DNA from: Mesorhabditis belari
Taxonomy: Eukaryota; Nematoda; Chromadorea; Rhabditida; Rhabditidae
DNA: 64,000 nt
Assembly: GCA_958450365.1 (NCBI GenBank)
Contig: CAUEEP010000917.1
Coordinates: 210,001 to 274,000, forward strand
Direction: 5' to 3'
Shown here: in pieces, positions 13,501 through 31,301 of the stretch
How the letters are laid out: each line of letters begins with the position of its first letter
Numbering within the stretch: the first letter of the stretch is position 1
The notes under the pieces: generated by a model
Seen by the model: the letters and a program-made list of their open reading frames with translations, nothing else
What the model was told of the DNA's origin: nothing
Databases searched by the model: none
Position numbers and translations under genes: made by a program

Positions 13501-16500
13501 AAGTCTTTAAAAATCATCAGCCATCATCAAAAATCATCAGCAATCATCAAAAATCATCAAAAATCATCAGCAATCATCAAAACTATCATCTAAACATCAA
13601 TCAAAACTTTGCCCGCTTATAACTTTTGACAGAGTGCTCTATACCAGAAACGGGAAAGAGATTTCGATTCAGCGTGAAATTCTGCGTCGAATAGCCCATT
13701 GTCGATGTCATTTTGGCTTTTTACATTCCTATAAACCTTTAGAACTTGTCAAAATGATGGAGACTGCGGAGAGAACTCGCAATGCCAGCGATCAGCCAAT
13801 ATTCCGCGTGAGTTTCTCACAAGCAGGCAAACTTTTTGATCTCTTCTAGGCATTTCTCTCTGCTGTGCGACAAAAGTTCCAGTGGTAACACGTTGCACGA
13901 ATAGAGAAACGCAAATGATCCAAGGTCGTCCAGTGTCCTGTATTGTGGTCAGTGCTTAGAGAATTCGAAACAAAGCTTAATCCGAACAGCGGTTGCATGG
14001 GACTCGAGTAGCTCAGTGGTGGTGTGCTCGCCCGTTAAGCGGCAGGTCCCAGGTTCCAGGAATCAGAAACAAAGCTTCTAGTCTACTAGAATCCCTAGTT
14101 TTTCTCGTGTTTTTTTTTTAAAAGAAACTAGTGTGGAAAGAATTTTAAGCATAAAATTAGTCAAAAAAAATGGTTACATTAGATTTAAAATGTGTTCCAA
14201 ATGTTAAAAATATGTTTTAAAGGTGTTTAAAACGTTTAAAAGGTGTTTAAAATGTTTAAAATGTGTTGAAAAAATGTTCAAAACGTTTAAAATGCCTTTC
14301 AAATGCTTTAAATATGTTTTAAATATGTTTCAAATGTGTTGAAAAGGTGTTTGAAATGTTTGAAATGTGTTTAAAGTGTGTTTAAAGTGTTTAGAAGGTG
14401 TTTAAAATGTTTTAAGCATATTTAAAATGTGTTTAAAACGTTTAAAATGTGTTTAGAAGGTGTTTGAAATGTTTTAAATGTGTTTAGAAGGTGTTTAAAA
14501 CATTTTAAATGCGTTTAAAAGGTGTTTTAAATGTTTAAAATGCGTTGAAAAGGTGTTTGAAATGTTTTAAATATGTTTAAAATGGGTTTAAAACATTTTA
14601 AATGCGTTTAAAAGGTGTTTTAAATGTTTAAAATGCGTTGAAGAGGTGTTTAAAATGTTTGAAATTTGTTTAAAGTGTGTTTAAAATGTTTAGAAGGTGT
14701 TTGAAATGTTTGAAATATATTTAAAATGGGTTTAAAATGTGTTTAAAATGTTTAAAAAGCGTTTAAAACGTTTTACATCTTTTAAATCTTTGAAATGTTT
14801 AAAATTTTCATCAAATTTCAACGAAATCACAAGCTTTTTTCAAGATTTTTTTTGAAGAAATCATAAAATTAGATCCCAAAATTAGTTCTTCTTTCCAAAT
14901 CATTTTCGTGTTTCTTTTTCTACAAATTCCACATCAATTTATTAGATTAACTTTAGGATGAATCGTTGTGTGATCGAGGCTTCGAATGTTCAACAAAAAC
15001 CACTACAAAAAGATCAATTTGTTGTCAGAAAACAATCACAAATCAAACGGAAATTTGTGGAGAAAACCGGTGAGTGAAAAGTTTTTTTCTAATCAGTAAA
15101 GGAGACTCACTATTGTACTATTGTAAAGGTTGGAAATTCGTCAGAGTACTGTATGGTAGGACAGGGTACTGTAGGACAGAGTACTGTAGGACAGAGTACT
15201 GTAGGACAGAGTACTGTAGGACAGAGTACTGTAGGACAGAGTACTGTAGGACAGGGTACTGTAGGACAGAGTACTGTAGGACAGGGTACTGTAGGACAGG
15301 GTACTGTAGGACAGGGTACTGTAGGACAGGGTACTGTAGGACAGGGTACTGTAGGACAGGGTACTGTAGGACAGGGTACTGTAGGACAGGGTACTGTAGG
15401 ACAGGGTACTGTAGGACAGGGTACTGTAGGACAGGGTACTGTAGGACAGGGTACTGTAGGACAGGGTACTGTAGGACAGGGTACTGTAGGACAGAGTACT
15501 GTAGGACAGAGTACTGTACTTTGTGGTAAGTTGAAGGCCACTGCTTTCGTCAGTATCAGTCAAGTACTTTAAGGATATCCGTATCCTTAAAGTACTTAAA
15601 ATCTAGTATTTACTAGTACCAGAGCCACGAATCCAGCACTACAGAGTAATCAAAAAGTTCCCGCACACTTGTAAATGATTGATTTTCTTTTGCAGTGCCG
15701 TCTTCTACGTTTCCCCATCCACGGAAAAGCTTCTCTTTTGCGATGACACCGGTTACATCTGTCCATTAGACTTTCAGGTAATCACGGCGATAAACCAGAT
15801 CCATTCTGTACCCGCTCAATATTTGATTCCAGTGTACTCGATCTCCCGATCTCGATCGTTTCGTCTGTTGTTCGCCGATTCCTCGATGTCCCGAGAGTGG
15901 ACAGAAAGCGGTGTTACGCGAAGGGAAACAGATTAGGTGAAAATGAGAAGATAAATTAGTGTTCCGAGCAAAAGGAGGCCGTCACCGGGATTGAACCCGG
16001 CGCCTGCCGCTTAGCGGGAGAGCACACTACCACGCTAGTCGCTAGTCGAGATGCAAGCGACTGCTTGTCAAGATTGAGCTTTATCCCTTATTCATCAACC
16101 AAACTTCGAAAGTACTTTTTGCTTTTCCGAGTAAAAAAAGGGCGCACCGGGATCGAACCCGGAACGTCCCGGCTTGGCGGGCTACCACTGAGCTACTCGA
16201 GTGGCATGCAACTGCTGTCAAGATTGAGCTTTATCCCTTATTCATCTGAAAATTCCACAGTACCTTTTTGCTTTTTTAAGCAAAAAGAGGTCGTGGCCGG
16301 GATCGAACCCGGGAGGTCCTGCTTACCGAGCGACCAATCTACCATTGAGCTATACCGAAATCGATTGCTCTCCGCGAGAGAATGGCTTTATCCCCTTATT
16401 CATTAAAAAAGCTAACTTTCTACTTACATTACTTTTGAGAGTTTGATTATTAGTGAATTCTAAATTAAATGCTGAAATTTTTAGGCTAAAGAGTACGCTA

Positions 16501-16900
16501 ATTAATCAAGGTACGGTAATCAGACAGTAATCAGACAATAATCAGACAGTAATCAGACAGTAACCAGACAGTAATCAGACAGTAATCAGACAATAATCAG
16601 ACAGTAATCATACAGTAACCAGACGGTAATCAGACAGTAATCAGACAGTAATCAGACAGTAATCAGACAGTAATCAGACAGTAATCAGACAGTAATCAGA
16701 CAGTAATCAGACAGTAATCATACAGTAACCAGACGGTAATCAGACAGTACTCGCTATACGCTAATCGAAAGGCGCTTTAAAAGCTCAAATTCGGGATAAT
16801 TGCAATCGTTTCCAGATGCCTTTCCGATAAAGATTGCCCAGAAGCGATGTGCACACCGACGAACGTATCAAATTTACGCATTTGCTGTCAATCTAATTAA
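89..16900 (+). CDS. Lustrin cysteine-rich repeat secreted protein, 27 exons, 5' partial
   Basis: Exons: 89-230, 397-527, 2488-2566, 3139-3242, 5609-5681, 6234-6322, 7035-7140, 7202-7372, 7417-7508, 8234-8336, 9098-9202, 9465-9552, 10070-10116, 10260-10342, 10475-10549, 10896-11019, 11074-11120, 11510-11564, 12046-12146, 12250-12385, 12956-13053, 13743-13807, 13850-13947, 14957-15069, 15696-15777, 15833-15936, 16816-16900 (TAA). Every junction has GT..AG ends and closes in phase, giving about 864 visible residues; the 5' part lies outside the window. The protein is a chain of lustrin-type cysteine repeats: a CPxGxxP or CPNGQ start, a mid Cys, CPxGYxC, then an aromatic residue and CC. I count 16 CC motifs (for example TTICC, LLICC, QYYCC, YVCC, FVCC). 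This domain is common in secreted and cuticle-associated nematode proteins; the exact role is unknown. Exons often break inside a repeat unit. The large introns carry most of the satellites and mobile elements of the first 16 kb. The donor GTTTGT is used at least twice. Confidence 0.88.
600..1455. repeat. TTCTAGA-type 7-8 bp tandem array, split by a MITE
   Basis: Irregular tandem copies of ATTCTAGA and ATTCTACA occupy about 600-670 and 1187-1455 in a lustrin intron. The array is interrupted by the TA-flanked element at 671-1182, so the array is older than that insertion. Confidence 0.85.
671..1182. mobile_element. Mariner-like MITE, family A copy 1
   Basis: The element starts TTAGGTTGATGCAAAAGT and ends with the inverse, with TA on both sides, the target of Tc1/mariner elements. 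The terminal inverted repeats run to about 40 bp. No transposase is encoded, so it is non-autonomous. Related copies lie at 4261-4782 and, in the opposite orientation, at 37731-38247. A partial right end lies at 5150-5274. Confidence 0.8.
1975..2060. repeat. Fragment of the dispersed foldback family seen at 6587-7005 and 42027-42275
   Basis: The stretch with AAAGCCTGAGATCTCCTCTA followed by ATATAAAAAGTT and TATGAGCCTTTAAAG matches one arm of the foldbacks described at 6587-7005 and 42027-42275. Only one arm is present here. Confidence 0.5.
2230..2345. repeat. GGCTTGGCCT minisatellite
   Basis: Short GGCTTGGCCT and GGCCTGGCTT copies in tandem in the intron before lustrin exon 2488-2566. No coding signal. 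Confidence 0.8.
2715..3003. repeat. CCTTCTTCC polypyrimidine tract
   Basis: A nearly pure C/T stretch built from CCCTTCTT and CCTTCTTTCT units, with a longer repeat of about 75-110 bp marked by CTCCGTATC. It lies in a lustrin intron. The long reading frame across it is a product of low complexity. Confidence 0.85.
3465..3580. repeat. TTTGTTTTCG minisatellite inside a foldback arm
   Basis: About a dozen copies of TTTTGGTTTG and TTTTCGTTTG. The matching right arm at about 5500-5520 has only about two copies, so this is an expansion confined to the left arm. Confidence 0.8.
3633..3750. repeat. GGGGGGTATTAATC minisatellite, 14 bp x about 9
   Basis: Near-perfect 14-bp units. The right arm of the foldback carries one copy (as its complement, near 5475). 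The unit holds a run of six G plus the palindrome TTAA. Confidence 0.85.
3953..4256. repeat. Nested inverted repeat inside the foldback
   Basis: Left arm about 3953-4042 and right arm about 4176-4256 are complementary (GAGAAAACCAAAACCACAAG; GATCTAATTGTGT; GCGCTGACGTC). They enclose the short reading frame at about 4036-4159. This looks like a separate element inserted in, or carried by, the outer foldback. Confidence 0.65.
4036..4159 (+). pseudogene. Captured C-terminal coding remnant with acidic tail
   Basis: Between the nested inverted-repeat arms, one frame reads through to TAG and ends [11 protein letters not shown]. There is no start codon or upstream open frame, so it is a remnant. A short acidic C-terminus framed by inverted repeats fits the end of a DNA-transposon protein, but the family cannot be told from so few residues. 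Confidence 0.4.
4261..4782. mobile_element. Mariner-like MITE, family A copy 2
   Basis: Starts ATAGGTTGATGCATAAGTG and ends with the inverse; the interior matches the copies at 671-1182 and 37731-38247. It sits between the arms of the composite foldback. Its last 120 bp are repeated at 5150-5274, on the far side of the GAACTAGAT array. Confidence 0.75.
4783..5150. repeat. GAACTAGAT minisatellite
   Basis: Tandem GAACTAGATGAA and GAACCAGATCAACAA units, about 370 bp, with a higher-order period of roughly 60 bp. It begins just after the MITE end (TATTAGATGAACTAGATG), so it probably grew from the insertion-site flank. Confidence 0.85.
5150..5274. mobile_element. Duplicated right end of MITE family A
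   Basis: Nearly identical to 4663-4782, with a few substitutions, and ends in the same GCATCAACCTA terminus. No left end belongs to this copy. Confidence 0.75.
5794..6205. repeat. 143-144 bp tandem repeat, about 2.8 copies
   Basis: Units start TCCTAGAGGTGACTTAG at 5794, 5937 and 6081 (the third reads GAGGAGACCCAG). They fill the intron 5682-6233 of the lustrin gene almost to its acceptor. No coding signal seen. Confidence 0.85.
6405..6562. repeat. 19-bp minisatellite GAAAGAACCCGGGTCTTTT
   Basis: About eight copies; some read CCCAGG. The unit AAAGAACCCGGGTCTTT is itself a near-perfect palindrome, so each unit can form a hairpin. In lustrin intron 6323-7034. Confidence 0.88.
6587..7005. repeat. 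Foldback with partly duplicated right half
   Basis: The left arm (about 6587-6700, TATAACTTTGTCTAGAGAT to AGAGGAGATTTCAGGCTTTC) pairs with 6775-6895. A second copy of the central stretch (CTCTGATTTCTTTGGACTCA, then AACCTCTATTTGATCTCATT) follows at about 6938-7005. Same family as the element in the Brr2 intron at 42027-42275. Confidence 0.65.
7552..7589. repeat. CTTT microsatellite
   Basis: About nine perfect CTTT units, just downstream of lustrin exon 7417-7508. Confidence 0.9.
7782..7851 (-). pseudogene. tRNA-like element, anticodon-loop TCA
   Basis: On the minus strand there is an A box TGGCCTAATGG and a B box GGTTCGGTTCC at tRNA spacing. The body resembles arginine tRNA. The anticodon loop reads CTTCAGA (centre TCA), and both anticodon and acceptor stems pair poorly. 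Probably a tRNA-derived pseudogene. It lies in lustrin intron 7509-8233 and points away from the similar element at 7964-8033. Confidence 0.6.
7964..8033 (+). pseudogene. tRNA-like element, anticodon-loop TCA, second copy
   Basis: A box TGGCCTAGTGG and B box GGTTCGGCTCC at tRNA spacing, with the loop around CTTCAGC (TCA). T runs follow at 8034-8050 and could act as a pol III terminator. Stems pair poorly. Related to the minus-strand element 110 bp upstream. Confidence 0.6.
8476..9057. repeat. 10-bp minisatellite TTAGACTGCC
   Basis: About 58 units of TTAGACTGCC, TTAGACTCCC and TTAGACTGGC fill most of lustrin intron 8337-9097. Variant units alternate in blocks, showing secondary duplication. 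Confidence 0.9.
9775..10015. repeat. Imperfect repeat with AGATCTGTACCTAC
   Basis: Irregular units of about 20 bp with ACAGAAGATCTGTACCTACT. Many are palindromic (CAGATCTG). In lustrin intron 9553-10069. Confidence 0.8.
10375..10430. repeat. ACATCTAGA short tandem array
   Basis: About six copies of a 10-bp unit, AACATCTAGA, in the small intron 10343-10474. Confidence 0.8.
11640..11915. repeat. 16-bp minisatellite AACTACTTACCTAGGT
   Basis: About 17 copies of a 16-bp unit with few changes, in lustrin intron 11565-12045. The unit contains the palindrome ACCTAGGT. A shorter ATTATCAGCTAC array follows at about 11945-12010. Confidence 0.9.
12525..12868. repeat. Palindromic AGATCT array framed by inverted unique flanks
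   Basis: The array is built of CTAGATCTAGATC and AGACC pieces and is self-complementary throughout. It is framed by complementary single-copy flanks: left CTGAGTCGAGATCAATCGGG, right CCCGATTGATCTCGACTCAG. The whole 340 bp can fold as one hairpin. It lies in lustrin intron 12386-12955. Confidence 0.85.
13455..13600. repeat. ATCATCAAAA short repeat
   Basis: Irregular copies of AAAAATCATCA and AGCAATCATC in lustrin intron 13054-13742. Low complexity, no coding signal. Confidence 0.65.
14001..14070 (+). pseudogene. tRNA-like element, GTT-type loop
   Basis: A box TAGCTCAGTGG is exact. The anticodon arm CTCGC-CCGTTAA-GCGGC pairs at four of five positions, with loop centre GTT. The T arm (AGGTTCCAGGAATC) is degenerate. 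It resembles the minus-strand unit at 15975-16041 (loop CCGCTAA). Probably a decayed tRNA copy in lustrin intron 13948-14956. Confidence 0.55.
14165..14790. repeat. GTTTAAAATGT degenerate satellite
   Basis: About 620 bp of GTGTTTAAAATGTTTAAAA-type units of varying length, with the TTTAAA palindrome throughout. In lustrin intron 13948-14956. Confidence 0.85.
15150..15522. repeat. 15-bp minisatellite TACTGTAGGACAGGG
   Basis: About 24 near-identical 15-bp units in lustrin intron 15070-15695. Since 15 is a multiple of three and the unit lacks stops in several frames, it gives overlapping long frames on both strands; none is coding. Confidence 0.92.
15975..16041 (-). pseudogene. tRNA-like unit 1 of a tandem triplet
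   Basis: B box GGTTCAATCCC and a perfect CCGC-TAA-GCGG hairpin in the anticodon region (loop centre GCT). The A box is weak. It is the first of three minus-strand units in lustrin intron 15937-16815. Confidence 0.55.
16140..16202 (-). pseudogene. tRNA-like unit 2 of a tandem triplet
   Basis: A box TAGCTCAGTGG and B box GGTTCGATCCC both match the consensus. The anticodon arm CCCG-CCAAGC-CGGG has a six-base loop and the acceptor ends do not pair, so it is probably not functional as a tRNA but could still be transcribed. Confidence 0.6.
16289..16363 (-). pseudogene. tRNA-like unit 3 of a tandem triplet
   Basis: A box TAGCTCAATGG and B box GGTTCGATCCC. The loop TCGGTAA would give centre GGT, but the stem is imperfect. 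It shares the spacer AGCTTTATCCCTTATTCAT with units 1 and 2. Confidence 0.6.
16515..16748. repeat. 11-bp minisatellite CAGACAGTAAT
   Basis: About 20 copies with a longer duplicated block (CATACAGTAACCAGACGGTA occurs twice). In the last lustrin intron. Confidence 0.9.
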
Positions 16901-17404
16901 AGATCGAATCATTCAGTCATTCAGATTACTGTAACTTTTTTGACATTTCACATTTAATCTATCTAAATTATTGTTTTCCTTTTCCCAAAGCTTCAAAGAT
17001 ATTACGGGCAAATTTTTCTTTTGTTTTTTTTTGTTTTTAAAAAAATTGAAATCTTTAACTTTCTTTTGAATAAATATACTATTATTTAAGGATTAATAAG
17101 CAATAAATTTACATTAAAAGCTTAAAAGCTGATTTTTAAGCTTAAAAAGTGAGTTTAAAGATGAAAAAACGAGGCTTATCCGTTGCCTCAAAATGAATGG
17201 AAGTGAATGGATGTGAATGGATGTGAAATGAATTTACAGCGCAAGAAATTTCGAGCGCTCAACGGAATCCGTTGATCTTGTGCTTGTTGAAGTGCGTTTC
17301 CAAATAAATATTACCTAATACTAATGACTTATTTGAATAGGCGAATTGATGAAGATTGACGAATTTTGTGCGATAATCGAACAAAGAGGCACAAGACGGA
17401 GAAA

Positions 17405-17625
17405 CAAAGAACAAAGAGGCACAAGGCTGGGCACAAGACTGGGCACAAGACTGGGCACAAGACTGGGCACAAGGCTGGGCACAAGACTGGGCACAAGACT
17501 GGGCACAAGACTGGGCACAAGACTGGGCACAAGTCTGGGCACAAGACTGGGCACAAGACTGGGCACAAGACTGGGCACAAGGCTGGGCACAAGACTGGGC
17601 ACAAGACTGGGCACAAGACGCAGAT
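17405..17625. repeat. 12-bp minisatellite CTGGGCACAAGA
   Basis: About 17 copies. The 12-bp period keeps several frames open on both strands (for example CAQS repeats on the minus strand), which are not genes. Confidence 0.9.
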
Positions 17626-17787
17626 CCTTTCAACGCCTAAGTACCGCTTTCATTTTCTCTAATAGTATTTTCCCCGCCCAGCCGAGTTGATGACTATTTG
17701 ACGGTTTCCAAGCTTTCACACTCTAATTCCCCACAAGATTACAATCAAAAAAAAAAGCGAGCTCGTTTAATCCGGCTGCACCGCTGC

Positions 17788-17970
17788 AACAAATCCCCTT
17801 TAGACTATTTCAAACATTCGTGGCGAAGAGGTGCCTCAAGATGCGATGATTGGCCCGAAAGTTTCAGCTGTTGAGGGTAGAGTTTAAGCTAAACATCATT
17901 TTTAATCGATTAATCGAAAAAAAAACAATACTATTAAAGCACTAGAATATAGTAATCTATCTATAAAATA
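17788..17970 (+). repeat. Dispersed repeat X, copy 1
   Basis: About 180 bp, almost identical to 22045-22220: AACAAATCCCCTTTAGAC through AAGCACTAGAATATAGTAAT. One frame reads LDYFKHSWRRGASRCDDW then stops. It may be the end of a mobile-element protein, but this is inference. Confidence 0.8.
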
Positions 17971-18109
17971 TAAAATCTATAAAAAAAAGCTAGCTCGCTT
18001 AATCCTGCTGCAACGCTACCTACCCTCAGTCTGCCTAGGTTGGTATTCGTTGTGAAGATCATAGGAAATAAGGAAATAAGTCGAGCGGGCATTGTTTCCC
18101 ATTGGCAAT

Positions 18110-18200
18110 ATCGGGGTGTTGTCCGGGTGTTGTCCGGGTGTTGTCCGGGTGTTGTCCGGGTGTTGTCCGGGTGTTGTGCGGGTGTTGTCCGGGTGTTGTT
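18110..18200. repeat. 11-bp minisatellite GGGTGTTGTCC
   Basis: About eight copies in the intergenic region. Confidence 0.88.
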
Positions 18201-18529
18201 TATCTGTTGTATAATGCTGCAATCAGTTGAGCCGCGTAAAAGACGACCATTTCCAAATTTTCCAAATTTTCCAAACGAGAGCTCGAGTTGGGTAACTGAA
18301 TTTTACGATTTCAGAAAGAAGAAATTGGTCGGCGATTTCTTTGTGATGTTTGGATGAAAAGGAAAACAACTTTTTAGAAACGAATGACAAAAGAATGATC
18401 TAATACGGTTCCTATTTTGATTAGGGGTTCCAATACGGTTCGAATACGGCTCCTATTTTGATCTAATACGGTTTCCAATACGGTTCTCAACCTTTCACTT
18501 ATGAAAGAATTTGCAAATCGATTTGCAGC

Positions 18530-18730
18530 GTTAACTTCCAAGAGCTAACTTCCAACAGCTAGCTTCCAAGAGCTAACTTCCAACAGCTAACTTCCAAGAG
18601 CTAGCTTCCAAGAGCTAACTTCCAACAGCTAACTTCTAAGAGCTAACTTCCAACAGCTAACTTCCAAGAGCTAACTTCCAACAGCTAACTTCTAAGAGCT
18701 AACTTCCAAGAGCTAACTTCCAAGAGCCAA
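18530..18730. repeat. 14-bp minisatellite AACTTCCAAGAGCT
   Basis: About 14 copies alternating CCAAGAGCT and CCAACAGCT, in the intergenic region upstream of the cyclase gene. Confidence 0.88.
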
Positions 18731-19108
18731 CTCTTTTCCACAAAGCTAACTCTTTTCTATTTCTCCAAAACCCATTTCATCGTTCTTTCTTTATTAATTT
18801 TCAATTTTTGTGTAAAATTTGTGATTTCCGAACTTTTTCCTTTAAAAAGATCCATTTTCTATTAATGATTTAAATAAATTTCTGAAAAAAGCTTTGAAAA
18901 AGACGAAATTTACAAATGACGATTAGTTTAAAGTATGCAATTTTCAAGATTCATTGAAAATGCAAGAGGTTCGCGTGCGTTGGGGTGAGAAATTTCGGCA
19001 CATTTTAGTCATTTAGTGATTTTGTCGGGCGAAACCCTGGCAACCATTGCTGAAAGTTTTTGAAAGTATTTTGAAAGTATTTCCATATTCTGACTATCTT
19101 TTGCTAAA

Positions 19109-28385
<9,277 letters not shown>

Positions 28386-28948
28386 AAGAAATGATATCTA
28401 AGACAAAAAAGGAAATGATATCAAAGAAAAACCAAATTATTCAACAATTTTAAAGCGATTTTTTAAAAAATAAATGATTGATTAAAGTGAATGAACGAAT
28501 GGATAAGGGTTGAATAAGGCTCAGGCTCAGGCCCAGGCTCAGGCTCAGCTAGACACTTGTAGCTAAAGAAGCTAAACTATTGTAGCTTGCTGTAGCGTTT
28601 CTACAAGTTACTGTAACTCGAATTAAATTATAGCCTTACCGTCTGCCTTCTCACGATGAAAAGCACGATTTTCTTACTCCTTTCCTATTGCTATTTGACG
28701 TACAAAGGGTGAGCTCAGCTTTTAAAACTAAGTCTGAGCCTGAGCCTGAGCCTAAGCCTAAGCCTGAGCCTGAGTCTGAGCCTGAGTCTGAGCCTGAGTC
28801 TGAGGAATTCATTTCGCTAGATGGGTAGCGTTTACAATTAAGCAATACAAGTACAATACAATTACAATACAATTAAGCACAAAGTACAAAGAAAAACTCT
28901 ATTTGTTCGTTATTTGTTCTTCTAATAAAAAAATCGAAACTTTTATTC
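28386..28948. other. Gap between the convergent cyclase and Ly6 genes
   Basis: It holds two short CTGAGC-type arrays (28513-28550 and 28737-28803) and AT-rich DNA that must include the 3' ends of both genes. A short plus-strand frame from 28656 looks like a signal peptide but has no partner exon. Confidence 0.6.
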
Positions 28949-29945
28949 TCACCACATGAATGCGATAAACAAAAGAATTAATGCGATATTTGCGGGAGAA
29001 TTCGAGATCGGCGAGTGATTGCAGAGATCCGATTCACAGACGCAAACCGATGGGGAACCGGTGGTGCAAGAGCTGAAAAATAAAACGATAATTAGAGCAT
29101 GAATCTATCTAGATTTTGTTAACATTTAAAGCCATATCTCTTTCTTTTTCAACTTACGGTTCAAGCGGGGCCACCCGTGAGAGCGACTTCTCGCATCCGC
29201 GCATTACAAAGTGCAGATCTGAAAGTGGAATGGATAGCTATTTGGGTATTGCTTAGCTATTTGGCTATTGTTGAGCTATTAAGGCATTCCAAGAGAATTC
29301 CAATACGGTTCCAATACGGTTCTTTTTTTGATCCAATACGGTTCCAATACGTTTCTTTTTTTGATCCAATACGGTTCCAATAGAGACTAGATGCTGGGCT
29401 GATTTTTCTGCTTTCTAGCCTACAGTCTCCCGGGTCCAGAAGAAGCTAGACCAAAGTCTGACTTCAAACTTGATGCTAAATTGACCTTGCCTGATCTCCT
29501 GGCATTGTCTAGAGTCATGTTAAGAAGGGGTAAAAAGGGTTTTTTTCACCTAGAACTCGTTCTGAGAAGAGTCTTTATAATTATCAATTCGAATAAGTCA
29601 AACTTTTCTCAAAAGCTTTCACGAGAACACATCGATCATCACCGCAATCGATTTGTTGAACGATTCGGAACTCGATATCATCCGAAAGAGCACACAGCTC
29701 GTGAGTGGGCGGAGGGTTGAAACTAGAAAATTGAGATGAGAGGGAGTTTTGAATTACGGTAATTTGTACGGTTAGAAAATGATTTAGTCGATTATTTACT
29801 TCGTATAGACGAGATTTTTCATCGCCTCTTTTGCGCTATCATCGATATCACTACTGAGCATCGAAGTACAGAAGTAACAACGCGTTGAGACGATCAGATG
29901 TGGCAGTGTGAAGAGGAAAAGAAAGACGTTGAAGAAAATGAGCAT
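28949..29945 (-). CDS. Ly6/three-finger, GPI-anchored-type surface protein
   Basis: Minus-strand exons: 29945-29800, 29722-29623, 29237-29158, 29072-28949 (TGA); about 149 aa. It starts with a signal peptide (MLIFFNVFLFLFTLPHLIVS), then RCYFCTS, HELC, QIDCGDDRC, RGC, SC and VCVCESDLCN, the last being the closing signature of Ly6/uPAR domains. It ends with a hydrophobic stretch suited to GPI attachment (NIALILLFIAFMW). Ten cysteines allow five disulfides. Exon 3 is the weak point: the stronger TTTCAG acceptor (exon from 29218) is in phase only if exon 2 ends at 29631, which would lose one cysteine. The AATAG acceptor at 29238 keeps all ten and is preferred. Worm relatives act at the cell surface, often in neurons; the role here is unknown. 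Confidence 0.8.
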
Positions 29946-29954
29946 CGGATAGTT

Positions 29955-29960
29955 CTAAAA
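29955..29960 (-). promoter_or_regulatory. Probable trans-splice acceptor of the Ly6 gene
   Basis: TTTTAG lies nine bases before the start codon on the minus strand, with no good upstream coding exon, as expected for a spliced-leader site. Confidence 0.5.
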
Positions 29961-30240
29961 GGGAAATTTCATTCATTATCTCTCGATGTGCCAGAAAGGG
30001 TACGTTTTTACAACTCAAGGTACGATCGTAGGTCCGGTAAACGCTCGGCATTTGTTGCCCTGAAGCCCACATAGTAACGATAAGTGGCGTGTGCCATGGC
30101 TACCGTAACGCGGTTTTTAAAAAGCTAAGCGGTCTCCTACCGTAATCTTATCTCTAAAGGATTTCCCAGTTAGCGTAACCTAGAAAATTTGAGTTAACTC
30201 ACCTTTTCACTCAGGACATCGGTAGATTTTCTGCTACATT

Positions 30241-30575
30241 GAGAGGAAAATGACCCTAAACAGTGAAAATCTATCAATTAGCTATAGATAAAAATGTAAA
30301 AATATCTATAAAATCAGAAATGAAATGAGAAAAATGACTCTAAACAGTGAAAATCTATCACTAGCTATAGGTAAAAACACGAAATACCTATAAAATAGAG
30401 AAATGAAATGAGAAAAATGACTCTAAACGTGAAAATCTATCACTGGCTATAGATAAAAACGCAAAAATATCTATAAAATAGAGAAATGAAATGAGAAAAA
30501 TGACTCTAACCAGTGAAAATCTATCACTAGCTATAGATAAAAACGCAAAAATATCTATAAAATAAAAAAAATGAA
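30241..30575. repeat. 86-bp tandem repeat, 4 copies
   Basis: Units carry GAAAATCTATCACTAGCTAT, then AAAATATCTATAAAAT and GAAATGAGAAAAATGA. They diverge by a few substitutions. Confidence 0.88.
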
Positions 30576-31043
30576 AAGATTAGAGTTAAAACAAAACTGC
30601 AAAAACTGTACAGAACCGGTGAAAAGCCGGCCGCAGATAATTGGGGGTCAAAAAAAGAAAAGAGGCGCCCCTGGGAAAACTTTTGAGGGGAAACGCGTTT
30701 TCAAAGTGACAAGAAAAAAATACGTTTTAGTATTATTTTAAAGGAAAAATTTTAGCAGATAAATGTAAGCAAGCTGTAACATTTAGGAATTCAGTAGCAT
30801 GGAATTTGAAATGACCCTAGTGAAGTGGGGAAAGGTTTTGGGGGAAATGAAATCGTGAAATGGGGGTGTCCGGGCAACCAACAACACTTAAGAAAAAGAG
30901 AAACACATTTTGGAAGAAAGGGAGGAAAACACTACCTTTTTGGGGGGGGAACGCTTTCGTTGTTTCACTGGTTTCAGCACAAAATCTTTATTTATATTAG
31001 ACGTGTCATTACTTTATTGATTATGAAAAGTTAGGTAAACCTA

Positions 31044-31301
31044 CCGTAAATACTGTAACAGTACCCACCTCGTACAGTCGCGTAGTCGCAGTTTTTAGTA
31101 TTTCATTTTTTTCAAAGCGCCTGTACTTTCAAAAAATGCGTCTTTGGTATCAAAAAAAAGCCCTGAATTTCAGCTAATTTTTTGATAACTAAGCGCGCAT
31201 TGTAGCATAAACCAGTGTCGAGAAAAACTCGTTCAAAGCTAGACTACGCATAAACTCCGCACCGTCATTATGGGGGTGGGGTACTATTACAGTATTTACG
31301 G
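31044..31301. mobile_element. MITE family C, copy 1
   Basis: Terminal inverted repeats CCGTAAATACTGTAACAGTA and TACTATTACAGTATTTACGG, flanked by TA on both sides; 258 bp, non-coding. The second copy is at 52344-52598. Confidence 0.85.

Larger units (their letters stand above)
16901..19108. other. Intergenic: repeats, no supported gene
   Basis: Between the lustrin stop and the cyclase start I find only repeats (17405-17625, 17788-17970, 18110-18200, 18530-18730) and AT-rich DNA. The stretch 18220-18356 has an open frame with KRR and FPNFPN residues but no convincing splice partners. Confidence 0.6.

Noticed and set aside
15074..15572. Long overlapping open frames (repeats of YCRTG, TVGQG, VPCPT, STLSY)
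   Set aside because: They come from a stop-free 15-bp tandem repeat read in several frames on both strands, and they lie in a lustrin intron.
18220..18356. Open frame with KRRPFPNFPN and DFRKKKLVGDFFVMFG
   Set aside because: No splice partners, start context or family match; it overlaps repeats.
28656..28708. Short signal-peptide-like exon (MKSTIFLLLSYCYLTYK) with a GTGAGC donor
   Set aside because: No downstream exon in phase with recognisable coding sequence before the opposing Ly6 gene; a possible gene start but unsupported.
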